Source: an uncultured Roseibium sp. (GTDB taxonomy: Bacteria; Pseudomonadota; Alphaproteobacteria; Rhizobiales; Stappiaceae). Taken from it: DNA of 64,000 bases. Below, one piece after another: positions 8,489 through 16,448 of the stretch. Position 1 is the stretch's first letter. Each line of letters begins with the position of its first letter. The DNA lies in contig NZ_OY769915.1 of the NCBI RefSeq assembly GCF_963669205.1, positions 5,244,001-5,308,000 on the forward strand, written 5' to 3'. Both the position numbers and the translations under genes were made by a program. The notes under the pieces are model-generated. The model was not told the origin of the DNA and searched no databases. It was given only the letters and a program-made list of their open reading frames with translations.

Positions 8489-10115
8489 CATTCCAAAGAC
8501 CATCCGGGAAAATCTCCATTTTCTGTGCTCGGAGATCGATGGCCAGTTGCTTCAGCTAGAAGCCTTTTTCAAAACGCCGACCATTGCGCATGCCAGACGC
8601 ATTCTGGATCGCGCCGGCTACGCCCATAATCTCAAGTCGCGCATCCATGCCGCCTGCATCCAGCATCTGGCGAACACCAATACGGGGAACCGCAAGCACC
8701 TGACGCTGCGCAGTGTGGAATTCATCGCGACCGATCTCCACCGAATTGCCAATCTTGCCCGGCTCTCCCTCCGTCACGTCGAACGGATCGACACGTTTGA
8801 AACGCTTGAACCCGGCCGTTATCCGGCAGTGATCCGGCTCGTCCGCAGAGGCGTGTGCAAGATCGAAGAGGCGTTTTTGGGCAACGACACCGAACAGGCG
8901 ATCGAGATCGGCGAACTGCAGAAGAAGATCGAGGCCGACTATAGGAAACTGTTCAAGATCTACACGCGCGGCATGCGCGACCCGAAGCTGCGGCCCGCGG
9001 ATATCGCAAACAGCCTCCTGGTGGCCAACGAATTCCAGAGAATGGGAGACTCGCTCAAAGCAATCGGCGAGGCGGTGATTTCCGCCAATATCGGGCAGGC
9101 CGTTAATCTGGAACGCTATTTTGCGTTGCAAAGCCTCATGTCCGATCTTGATACCGACGGCGCCGGACTGAAAGTCGAAACGATAGCCGAGACCCGGTCG
9201 GGCAGTTCCGTGTCCGCAATCAAGGACAGGAAGACCGAAGCAGTCGCCGCCGTTTTCAAGGACGGCGAAAAAAGCAAGCTGAAGGAAGAACGCGAAGGCG
9301 TGAAGAGCTGGCACGCGATCTATCCCGGTCTTGCTCCCAAGATCCTGTCCTATGAAAAACGCGACCAGTCGGCTGCTCTGCTGATCGAACATCTTCCGGG
9401 CATGACCTTCGAACACATCGTCCTGAATGAACCAGCCGATCATTGTGAAAAGGCACTGGCCTGTCTTTCCAGGACGCTGAAGGATGTCTGGAAACAAACC
9501 AGGACGAAAGAGCCAGCGGAACTCGGCAGCATGCAGCAACTGGCCAGACGCCTGGAAGAGGTTCGTCGGGTGCATCCGGAATTCAGGGACACACCCATTC
9601 GCTTTGCGGGCCAGAAACTGAACTCTCTGGACAGCATTATCCGGGAAGCAACCCGGCGGGAAGCAGCGGTCTCCTCACCCTTTTCGGTCTATATCCACGG
9701 CGATTTCAATGTCGACAACATCATCTATGACCGGGAAGAGAATCGCGTTCACTTCATCGACCTTCACCGGTCGCGCTACATGGATTACGTCCAGGACGTC
9801 TCGGTTTTCATGGTGTCGAACTACCGGCTTCAGGTCGTCGACCGCGAAACCCGCCATCGCATCATGCTGGCATCGCTGACCCTCTACCAGGCGGCAAAGG
9901 CCTTCGCCCGCAAGCAGGGTGACGAGACCTTCGATTTTCGGCTCTCGCTCGGGCTGGCGCGTTCCTTTGCCAGCTCCACGCGCTTCATCTTCGACAAGCA
10001 GCTGGCGCGGCGCATGTGGCTGAAAGCCCGCTATCTGATCGAACGAACCATCGCATGCCCGCCCGGCGAGGAGGCCAGGTTCCGGCTTCCCGTGAAGGAG
10101 ATCTTCAATGACTGA
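8481..10115 (+). CDS. PhoU-like helical domain fused to an aminoglycoside-phosphotransferase-like (APH) kinase domain
   Basis: 544 residues; the ATG at 8481 overlaps the NUDIX stop (ATGACTAA). Residues 1 to about 230 are all-helical and resemble PhoU-type bundles (for example NSLLVANEFQRMGDSLKAIG). From about 240 on there is a protein-kinase-like APH fold: Brenner's motif HGDFNVDN at 406-413 gives the catalytic Asp408 and metal-binding Asn413, and the second metal Asp is in HFIDLHRSRYMDYVQDV. It is probably an ATP-dependent small-molecule or protein kinase. The PhoU-APH arrangement is unusual and travels with GAK genes. The acceptor is unknown. It is translationally coupled at both ends. Confidence 0.8.
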   Translation: MTNIPKTIRENLHFLCSEIDGQLLQLEAFFKTPTIAHARRILDRAGYAHNLKSRIHAACIQHLANTNTGNRKHLTLRSVEFIATDLHRIANLARLSLRHVERIDTFETLEPGRYPAVIRLVRRGVCKIEEAFLGNDTEQAIEIGELQKKIEADYRKLFKIYTRGMRDPKLRPADIANSLLVANEFQRMGDSLKAIGEAVISANIGQAVNLERYFALQSLMSDLDTDGAGLKVETIAETRSGSSVSAIKDRKTEAVAAVFKDGEKSKLKEEREGVKSWHAIYPGLAPKILSYEKRDQSAALLIEHLPGMTFEHIVLNEPADHCEKALACLSRTLKDVWKQTRTKEPAELGSMQQLARRLEEVRRVHPEFRDTPIRFAGQKLNSLDSIIREATRREAAVSSPFSVYIHGDFNVDNIIYDREENRVHFIDLHRSRYMDYVQDVSVFMVSNYRLQVVDRETRHRIMLASLTLYQAAKAFARKQGDETFDFRLSLGLARSFASSTRFIFDKQLARRMWLKARYLIERTIACPPGEEARFRLPVKEIFND

Positions 10116-10998
10116 CCTGAAAGTCGGCGTCATCGGAATCCCCGGCAAGTGGTCGACCGAAGTGCTTGCGGACGCACTTGAGGAAAGAACCGGCTTCCGG
10201 GCCGTGATCGGCATGGCGGACGTCGCGCTCGACCTTGAGACGCGGACCCTGACAGCCGGAAACCGGAACCTCTGCGATCTCGATGGACTGGTGATCAAGA
10301 AGATCAGCGAGGAATACAGCCCGGCAACGCTTGACCGGCTCGAAATGCTGCGCGTCGCCGAGAGCGCGGGCGTCAGGGTTTTCTCCGGGACGTCCGCGAT
10401 CCTCGGGCTGGTCAATCGCCTGAGCTGTACGGTCACCCTGTCGAATGCGGGCATCCCGATGCCGGCCACATGCGTGACGGAAAACGAAACGGAAGCACTC
10501 GCGGCGGTGCAGCGCTTCGGCGGTGCCGTGTTCAAACCGCTGTTCTCGACCAAGGCACGCGGCATGACGCTGATGGACGCCGCAACGGGAACGCCTGCGC
10601 TCAAGGAGCGTATTGCCGCCTTCAAGGCCGACAATCCGGTCATGTATCTCCAGCAGAAGGTGAACCTGTCCGGACGGGACCTCGGCATGGTGTTCCTGGG
10701 CGGCCGATACCTCGGCACCTACGCCCGGGTCGCCCAGACGGACAGCTGGAACACGACAATCCATCACGGCGGTAAATACGAGCCCTTCGAGGCGGACGAA
10801 GATCTGATCGACCTGGCCAGGCGCGCACAGGCACCCTTCGGACTCGACTTCACAACCGTCGATATCGGCCTGACCGACAACGGGCCGATCGTCTTCGAAG
10901 TCTCTGCATTCGGCGGCTTCAGGGGTGCGCTTGAAGGTGCATCGATCGATGCGGCAGGCCTCTATGCAGATCATGTGATATCGAAGGTGCGCGGATGA
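10108..10998 (+). CDS. GAK system ATP-grasp enzyme
   Basis: 296 residues, RimK-like ATP-grasp. Start and stop overlap the neighbours by 8 and 4 nt. The N-terminal Rossmann-like part is MTDLKVGVIGIPGKW; an ATP-binding lysine segment, VFKPLFSTKARGM, lies near residue 140; the metal site is FEVSAFGGFRG with Glu264. In RimK/DdlB enzymes this last motif is usually E-x-N; here it is E-V-S, a deviation worth noting. ATP-grasp enzymes join a carboxylate to an amine or thiol through an acyl phosphate. The neighbouring HprK-like kinase and amphi-Trp gene match the gene neighbourhood that I recall from the TIGRFAM descriptions as the GAK system. Substrates have not been established. Confidence 0.87.
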   Translation: MTDLKVGVIGIPGKWSTEVLADALEERTGFRAVIGMADVALDLETRTLTAGNRNLCDLDGLVIKKISEEYSPATLDRLEMLRVAESAGVRVFSGTSAILGLVNRLSCTVTLSNAGIPMPATCVTENETEALAAVQRFGGAVFKPLFSTKARGMTLMDAATGTPALKERIAAFKADNPVMYLQQKVNLSGRDLGMVFLGGRYLGTYARVAQTDSWNTTIHHGGKYEPFEADEDLIDLARRAQAPFGLDFTTVDIGLTDNGPIVFEVSAFGGFRGALEGASIDAAGLYADHVISKVRG

Positions 10999-12095
10999 GA
11001 GAACCTTCTGTCCAGGATGTCCTTGATGCGCTCGATCCGGTGCGTGCGACCCGGATGTCGGACCCTGTCTGCCTCAGCGTCGGCGGCTATGTGATCGAAG
11101 TCAGGTGTACCTCGCCGGCGCTCCTTGCCGAACTGCTCCGGTACTTTCAGCACGTCATCTCCGTCCCTGCTGACCCGGATCTCACGATCCATGTCCTCGG
11201 CGAGGTGAAACTCCCGTTCGACATCGAATTTGCCGACTGGATGCGGGAGCCAGGAAAAACCGGCCGCAAGGACGCGATTGCCGACCTTGCCGGCGGACGG
11301 ATGATCCTCAAAGTCCGCACCGGCCTGCAGTTTCTGCAGTCGCCCGGCTGGGCCGTCGCTTTCGGACCGACCGAAGGGCATCCCAACCAGGTCATCAATT
11401 TCATCAACACGCAGATCCTCAACAGATTTCAGCGAGAGGACTGGGTTGCCTGCCACGCAGCAGCCGTCCGGACGGCTGCAAAGGGCCTTGCCATTTCCGG
11501 CCTGTCCGGCGGCGGCAAGTCGACGGCGATGCTGCGCCTGATGGAGGTCGCGGGGACACGGTACGTGACCAATGACCGGCTGCTCGTCCGCAAGTCGGAC
11601 ACCGGCACGAAAGCCCTCGGCATTCCGAAACTGCCGCGCATCAATCCGGGGACGATCGTCACCAATTCCCGCCTGGCCGGGCTGATCGACGAGGAGCGGG
11701 AAGAAGAACTCAGAAACATGGAGCGGGACGAACTCTGGCACCTGGAGGAGAAGTACGACCTCTTTATCGATGACATCTACGGTCCGGGGCGCATTTCCCA
11801 CGATGCGGAGCTCACCGATTTCTGGGTCCTGAACTGGGCGCGCGACAGCAGCGCGCCGACCGCGGTGACAAAGGTCCATCTCCAGGAACGAACGGATCTT
11901 CTATCCGCCATCATGAAAAGCCCGGGTCCGTTCTACCAGACGAAGGAAGGCGCATTCTGGACGGACAGAACACCTTTGGACGCAAGCGCCTATCTCACCG
12001 CCCTGGAAGGGATCCAGACCTGGGAAGTAACGGGGCAAATCGATTTCGACGCGCTTTTCGACGCCGGAACGGACCTTCTGGGTGACGCGCGATGA
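10995..12095 (+). CDS. HprK-related kinase B (GAK system)
   Basis: 366 residues. A Walker A/P-loop of HPr-kinase type, GLSGGGKST at residues 169-177, follows the HAAAV segment that precedes the P-loop in HprK relatives. HPr kinase phosphorylates a serine of the small PTS protein HPr. Here the N-terminal DRTGG-like domain is replaced by an unrelated region (residues 1 to about 130), and no PTS genes are nearby, so the target is probably different. The next small protein of the operon, amphi-Trp, is the obvious candidate but this is inference. It overlaps both neighbours by 4 nt. A charged helix (EEREEELRNMERDELWHLEE) at about 233-252 is distinctive. Confidence 0.88.
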   Translation: MREPSVQDVLDALDPVRATRMSDPVCLSVGGYVIEVRCTSPALLAELLRYFQHVISVPADPDLTIHVLGEVKLPFDIEFADWMREPGKTGRKDAIADLAGGRMILKVRTGLQFLQSPGWAVAFGPTEGHPNQVINFINTQILNRFQREDWVACHAAAVRTAAKGLAISGLSGGGKSTAMLRLMEVAGTRYVTNDRLLVRKSDTGTKALGIPKLPRINPGTIVTNSRLAGLIDEEREEELRNMERDELWHLEEKYDLFIDDIYGPGRISHDAELTDFWVLNWARDSSAPTAVTKVHLQERTDLLSAIMKSPGPFYQTKEGAFWTDRTPLDASAYLTALEGIQTWEVTGQIDFDALFDAGTDLLGDAR

Positions 12096-12793
12096 ACGGC
12101 CGGTTTGCCATCCTGGTGCGCCACGGCGCCTATCATCAAAAGTCAGGCACTCCGAGCGCCCTGCAGCCGTATGGCCTGACGGCGTTTGGACAGGAACAGG
12201 CAAGGGCAGCAGCCGTTGAAGTCGCGGAGCTGACTGAAACCGAGGGCTGGCACATCGTTCCGGAGATCGTTTGCTCGCGCCAGCAACGGGCATGGCAGAC
12301 GGCGGCAACGCTTGCAGCCGAATTGACCGCACAAAGCGGTGATCCAGTCCACGTTCTCGAAGACGAGGCGCTCGCCGAGCGCAGCGTCGGTGCGTTCGCC
12401 AATCTGACTGCTGCCGAAATCGAGGACATCCTCGAGCAGGATCCCAGATATGCCAGACCGCCGCAAAACTGGAAATCAGACAGTCACTACAAGCTTCCCG
12501 CCCAGGGTGCGGAAAGCCTGATGGAGGCAGGTGCCCGTGTTGCGCAATGTCTGATTTCGCACATGGACAGATTACCCGAAGCGCCGAACCCGGCTGCACG
12601 GATCTTTGTCGGCCATGGCGCATCGTTCCGGCATGCAGCCCATCACATCGGCGTCCTTGGACTTGAGGATATTCGCCGGCTCAGCATGCATCACGCCAGG
12701 CCCGTCGTGCTGCGACGTACACAGGAGGGGACCTGGCATCACCATACCGGCAGCTGGAAAGAACGCCAGCCGCTCGAAACATCACTCGACTGA
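12092..12793 (+). CDS. Histidine phosphatase superfamily (SixA/phosphoglycerate-mutase-like) protein
   Basis: 233 residues. The catalytic phosphohistidine motif is LVRHGAYHQ near residue 8, the second histidine is FVGHGASFRH near residue 172, and an Arg lies in CSRQQRAWQTA. These match a 2H phosphatase. Within the operon it would be suited to remove phosphate from phosphoproteins or small phospho-esters made by the HprK-like and APH-like kinases. It overlaps the kinase gene by 4 nt and precedes the metallophosphoesterase by 12 nt. Confidence 0.87.
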   Translation: MNGRFAILVRHGAYHQKSGTPSALQPYGLTAFGQEQARAAAVEVAELTETEGWHIVPEIVCSRQQRAWQTAATLAAELTAQSGDPVHVLEDEALAERSVGAFANLTAAEIEDILEQDPRYARPPQNWKSDSHYKLPAQGAESLMEAGARVAQCLISHMDRLPEAPNPAARIFVGHGASFRHAAHHIGVLGLEDIRRLSMHHARPVVLRRTQEGTWHHHTGSWKERQPLETSLD

Positions 12794-12805
12794 CAGACCC
12801 TGGAT

Positions 12806-14152
12806 ATGACCAACAGCCCCCCGATACCGCTCCTCCCACCGATTGCCCCAGGCACGGCCGCTGATCTCGGCATCCCGGAAAGTTGCATTCCCTGGCCCCT
12901 GGATGCCAATCCGGGCTGTGTGGTTGCGGACGGCCCAGCGCCCGACCTTGCCAACAGCGTTTCCAGGGTGAACGCACTCGGTCCCTGGGACTGGCCGGAC
13001 AAGCCGGTCGTCTTTATTTCGGACCTGCATGCCGACGCGGAGAGCCTGCTCAGATCCCTTGTGGCAGCGCGCGTGATCCTGCGCACTGGTCAAGGCCTGG
13101 ATGACTTTGAGCTGACCACCTTCGGCAAGAGCTGCCAGATCATCATCGGCGGTGACTGTCTCGACAAGGGGCCGAGCAATCTCGACCTGCTCGATTGTCT
13201 CGCTGCGCTGAGAAGAGCGGTGCCGGACATCGTGTTGCTCGCCGGCAATCACGATCTCCGCCTCTATCTCGGCCTGCAATCGTTGACCGTCAAACGGGGG
13301 TCGCTCAACGCGCACATGTTCGTACGCATGGGCAAGAAGGTTCTGCCACTCCTGCGGGAGGTTTTCGACAGGCACGTGAACTGGCACCGGCAGGAGCCGG
13401 GCCTGCCGGACGAGAAGACGTGTCTTCGCCTGATGATCCCCGGCAAGAAGTGGACCAGGAACTTCCCCGCGATTGCTGCGCGGCACCTCAACGACGCGGC
13501 TGTTCGCAAGGAAATGCGCCGCCTGAGGAAAAAGACCGAGAAATTCGCCGACCACGCTGGGGAAGCTGGCCTGTCGGTCCGCCAGCTCTATGCCGCGGCC
13601 CTGACTTGCCGCGACCTCTTTGTCGATCCCGCCGGTCGCTATGCATGGTTCTTCCGGAGCATGCAAGCCGTTCACCAGAGCGGGTCCCTGCTCTTCGTGC
13701 ATGCCGGCATAGACGACAGCATGGCGGCCCAGCTTTCGGCAAAAGGCATGGCGCATGTCAACCGGCGCTTTCGAAAGGAAAGCAGAAAGGATCCCTTTGT
13801 TTTCTATTCCGGAACGGTCGCCAATCTGATGCGCACCAAATACCGGGACATCGATCACCCGCTGACCGAACGGGGTGTTGAGGACCTGCATCTGGCCGGG
13901 GTCAAGATGCTGGTCCACGGACACGTTAACCGGCATCGAGGCCAGGAACTCAAGACCAAACACGGGCTGCTGCATCTGGAAGCCGACATTACGCTTGACC
14001 GGCATTCCAGAAGGTCTGAAGGTCTGGATGGAATCGGAACGGGAGCGACGATCATTCATCCGGACGGCAACATCATCGGCATCAGCCGCGACTACCCGCA
14101 CGCCAAGCTGTTCGATCCGCACCGGTTCCTCAAGCAACACGGACTGACCTGA
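12806..14152 (+). CDS. Calcineurin-like metallophosphoesterase
   Basis: 448 residues. It has a full metallophosphoesterase metal set: SDLHAD (Asp73, His75), GGDCLDKGP, LLAGNHDLRL, LFVHAGIDD and LVHGHVNRHRG in the order expected for two-metal phosphatases of the calcineurin/ApaH type. There is no signal peptide, so it is cytoplasmic. A helical insertion between GNHD and the C-terminal histidines (roughly residues 160-290, rich in Arg/Lys) is longer than in simple family members. It is the second phosphatase in the operon. The stop overlaps or abuts the amphi-Trp start (TGATGATG). Confidence 0.88.
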   Translation: MTNSPPIPLLPPIAPGTAADLGIPESCIPWPLDANPGCVVADGPAPDLANSVSRVNALGPWDWPDKPVVFISDLHADAESLLRSLVAARVILRTGQGLDDFELTTFGKSCQIIIGGDCLDKGPSNLDLLDCLAALRRAVPDIVLLAGNHDLRLYLGLQSLTVKRGSLNAHMFVRMGKKVLPLLREVFDRHVNWHRQEPGLPDEKTCLRLMIPGKKWTRNFPAIAARHLNDAAVRKEMRRLRKKTEKFADHAGEAGLSVRQLYAAALTCRDLFVDPAGRYAWFFRSMQAVHQSGSLLFVHAGIDDSMAAQLSAKGMAHVNRRFRKESRKDPFVFYSGTVANLMRTKYRDIDHPLTERGVEDLHLAGVKMLVHGHVNRHRGQELKTKHGLLHLEADITLDRHSRRSEGLDGIGTGATIIHPDGNIIGISRDYPHAKLFDPHRFLKQHGLT

Positions 14153-14427
14153 TGATGGAACGCAAGGGCCGGTTCCGGCATCAATCCCTGCAGGACAAGA
14201 AGTCCATTCTGAAAATGCTGGACGCGCTGAAACGCGGCATTTCCAAGGGCGAGATCGAGTTTGGCGACGATACCGGCGACATCACCCTGGAACCGCGCGG
14301 ATTGATGAACCTCAGGGTCACCGCCACCAACGAGGACGGACAGTCCCGGCTGGACATGCGCATCAGCTGGACAAATGACAGCCAGGAAAACAAGGATGTC
14401 GGCAAGCTGAAGGTGAAGGGCGGGTAG
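14152..14427 (+). CDS. amphi-Trp domain-containing protein (GAK system small component)
   Basis: 91 residues (a second ATG at 14155 would give 90). The sequence has an N-terminal basic helix (FRHQSLQDKKSILKMLDALK), an ISKGEIEFGDD segment, and alternating polar/hydrophobic strands that end with the signature Trp in LDMRISWTND. That is the amphi-Trp pattern. It is the last gene of the operon, and its stop codon lies inside a terminator stem. I infer that it is the protein substrate or carrier for the kinase/ATP-grasp enzymes because of its size and position. No enzymatic residues are apparent. Confidence 0.85.
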   Translation: MMERKGRFRHQSLQDKKSILKMLDALKRGISKGEIEFGDDTGDITLEPRGLMNLRVTATNEDGQSRLDMRISWTNDSQENKDVGKLKVKGG

Positions 14428-14447
14428 GTTCACCCGCCCGACTTTTC
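14418..14447 (+). terminator. Rho-independent terminator of the GAK operon
   Basis: Stem GGGCGGGT (14418-14425) pairs with ACCCGCCC (14432-14439) around AGGTTC and is followed by a short T-rich run (CTTTTCC). The stem begins before the amphi-Trp stop codon (14425-14427). It may act for both strands, because the convergent M56 gene ends at 14448. Confidence 0.75.
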
Positions 14448-15608
14448 CTACCTCAAGGGGCGCTGCCCGAAGGACGGGGTCGATCTGTCCATGCGGTCCA
14501 GATTGATGATGGTCGACAGCATGATCCGGTCCTGGCTCCAGTCCGCAGGTTTCTGGATCGACAGGGCCGACAGGAACACGATTGCGACCATCGGCAGGAC
14601 GGCAATGCAGACAAATCCCCAATGCGGTTGCATCCGGTCCTTTTCCAGAAGAGCCTCGACGCGGCGGCGAAGTTTCTGTGCGGGCGACCGGCGCAGGAAC
14701 CGGTCCTGCACCTCGATCAGCGCAACGGCTGCCACATTGCCGACCTTGTCCTTCGCGGCAAGGCTCTGCCGCCGTCTCAGTCCGGCCTGTGCCGCGCGCA
14801 GCAGGCACATGCAATAGGACCTCAGATCGACATCGGACGCGTCGGTCACTTTCTGGTCGCAGGCAAGCTCGCGCAAGCGCTCGACCTCGGACTTCCAGAC
14901 ATAGAAGAACGGGTTCCAGAAGAAGAACGGCCGCAGGAATTCCAGACCGATTTCCCAGCTGACGTCACCCTGGCGCAGGTGCTGGAACTCGTGCTTCAGG
15001 ACGAATTTCAGGTCATCCGGCTTTGCCAGCAGCTCCGACGGGATCACCACGTAGTTGCGTGCCAGCCCTCTTGCGGAAAACGGCACGAGTGCATGATCGG
15101 ACAAGAGCAGGTGCAGACGCCCGGATCGACGCCATGAATGACATCCGGACAGCATCCGCTTGAGACGCACGACGTTGAGGCCCAGCCGTGCCGCGAAAAA
15201 AGCAAAACCCGCCAGCAGGAACACGCCGATGGCCATGCCGAAACCGGGTGCGAGGGAAACGATGTTTTCCGTCACACGGCTTCGGAGACCGAGCAGCGAT
15301 TGAAAGTCTTCCGCCGGGATGGCGATGCCGCCGCGCAGATATTGCGAGACGGCATAGTCGGCAAGATTGAGCGTCCCCGCGACCGGAACGACCTTCGCGA
15401 CCTGCATGTATTGATACACCGCCACCGCAAGCGGCGACAGCACCATGACCGCGAACAGGCCATTCAGGATGGCCAGCTGATAGTTGAAGGCCAGTTTTCT
15501 TCCGAACCGGTTCAACGCCAGTTTCGCGGCGAGCCAGATGATGGCCGTGTGGGCCAGCGTAATGTTCAGATCGACGTAAATGTCGAATACCTGGTTAAGT
15601 AGCGTCAT
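14448..15608 (-). CDS. M56 family metallopeptidase (BlaR1/MecR1-like, no sensor domain)
   Basis: 386 residues. Membrane-embedded zinc protease: several N-terminal hydrophobic segments (TAIIWLAAKLALN, LNGLFAVMVLSPLAV, GMAIGVFLLAGFAFFAA) precede the catalytic HEFQH (His206, Glu207, His210) in a cytoplasmic loop, with Glu in LRELACDQ as a likely third ligand. After a further segment (FVCIAVLPMVAIVFLSALS) the protein ends. It lacks the extracellular penicillin-binding domain of BlaR1, so a beta-lactam is not necessarily the signal. A strong AGGAGGAGG site precedes the ATG. The gene overlaps the BlaI-type repressor by 14 nt. The probable role is cleavage of that repressor. Confidence 0.88.
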   Translation of the reverse strand: MTLLNQVFDIYVDLNITLAHTAIIWLAAKLALNRFGRKLAFNYQLAILNGLFAVMVLSPLAVAVYQYMQVAKVVPVAGTLNLADYAVSQYLRGGIAIPAEDFQSLLGLRSRVTENIVSLAPGFGMAIGVFLLAGFAFFAARLGLNVVRLKRMLSGCHSWRRSGRLHLLLSDHALVPFSARGLARNYVVIPSELLAKPDDLKFVLKHEFQHLRQGDVSWEIGLEFLRPFFFWNPFFYVWKSEVERLRELACDQKVTDASDVDLRSYCMCLLRAAQAGLRRRQSLAAKDKVGNVAAVALIEVQDRFLRRSPAQKLRRRVEALLEKDRMQPHWGFVCIAVLPMVAIVFLSALSIQKPADWSQDRIMLSTIINLDRMDRSTPSFGQRPLR

Positions 15609-15990
15609 CTGTCCTCCTCCTGTCCAGTAACGCTCTCATTTCCTCCAGATCGTCGTTCGAGAGTTCATATTCGTCGACGAGCCTCGCCACGAGGGACGCA
15701 GGTGTGCCGTCGAACAGTTTTTCAGATAGATTTCTCAGGGAACGGGACTGGTAGGTGTCCTTGGTCAGCCGGGGGGTATAGATGAATGTTTTGCCTTCTT
15801 TCCGGCTGTCCACGAAGCCTTTCTCATCCAGGATCCGCATGATGGTTGCACAGGACGTGTAGGCAAGCTGTCTGTCCGACGGCAGCGATGCGAGGATCTC
15901 CCGCACGGAGCCTTCGCCGAGCTTCCAGAGTTCGGTCATGAACTCCAGTTCGACTTCGGTCAGAAACTCGTTGCTTTTACGCTTTCTCAT
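15595..15990 (-). CDS. BlaI/MecI/CopY family transcriptional repressor
   Basis: 131 residues, the normal family length. A winged helix in the N-terminal half (EFMTELWKLGEGSVREILA, then TSCATIMRILDEKGFVDSRK) and a C-terminal dimerisation helix (LSNDDLEEMRALLDRR) are clear. It is likely to repress its own operon with the M56 protease. No beta-lactamase or copper gene adjoins, so the regulon includes at least this pair and otherwise is unknown. Confidence 0.9.
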   Translation of the reverse strand: MRKRKSNEFLTEVELEFMTELWKLGEGSVREILASLPSDRQLAYTSCATIMRILDEKGFVDSRKEGKTFIYTPRLTKDTYQSRSLRNLSEKLFDGTPASLVARLVDEYELSNDDLEEMRALLDRRRTDDAT

Positions 15991-16169
15991 TACAGCCCTG
16001 TGCCGATTGAGGATTGGATGTGGCTCGGGCCATGCCCCAAAAGATCTTTGCGATGATTTGATTGCATGCCCCGGCGCCTATTCATGCACGATTGCTTCGA
16101 AATTACTATCGCTTTGGCCGTTCCCGCCCGTTTTCTTCAACTGGCAACGGCCACGTCTCCGCTTGCACG

Positions 16170-16448
16170 TCACACCTTCCAGAAACAGAACGCCCCCCAG
16201 CCGATGCTGAGTGCAAGCGGCCACCACAGCGGATGGCCCATCAGCCCGAGCCAGGCCAGGAAGATGTAGGCCGTTCCGAGCAGGGTGATGAAGAGACGGT
16301 CGCCCCGCGTCGTTGTCAGGCCAAGGACGCCGCGGCGGGCATCGCCGCCGGGGTACTTGATTTCGAGCACGGTCAGAAGACCGATTGCGGAAAATATGCC
16401 GACGAACAGCAGCGCCGTCGGCCAGGTCCACGCCATCCAGCCGAGCAT
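16170..16448 (-). CDS. DUF2160 small membrane protein of the glycerol ABC operon
   Basis: 92 residues with three hydrophobic segments (WPTALLFVGIFSAIGLLTVL, LFITLLGTAYIFLAWLGLM, WWPLALSIGWGAFCFW). The family is found at the 3' end of GlpSTPQV-type glycerol transporter operons. The gene begins inside the GlpQ stop (TGATG). The role is unknown; an accessory subunit of the transporter is possible. Confidence 0.85.
   Translation of the reverse strand: MLGWMAWTWPTALLFVGIFSAIGLLTVLEIKYPGGDARRGVLGLTTTRGDRLFITLLGTAYIFLAWLGLMGHPLWWPLALSIGWGAFCFWKV

Noticed and set aside
12092..12793. Assignment of the histidine phosphatase as SixA or phosphoglycerate mutase
   Set aside because: Length and motifs allow only superfamily level; no histidine-phosphotransfer protein or glycolytic context is nearby.
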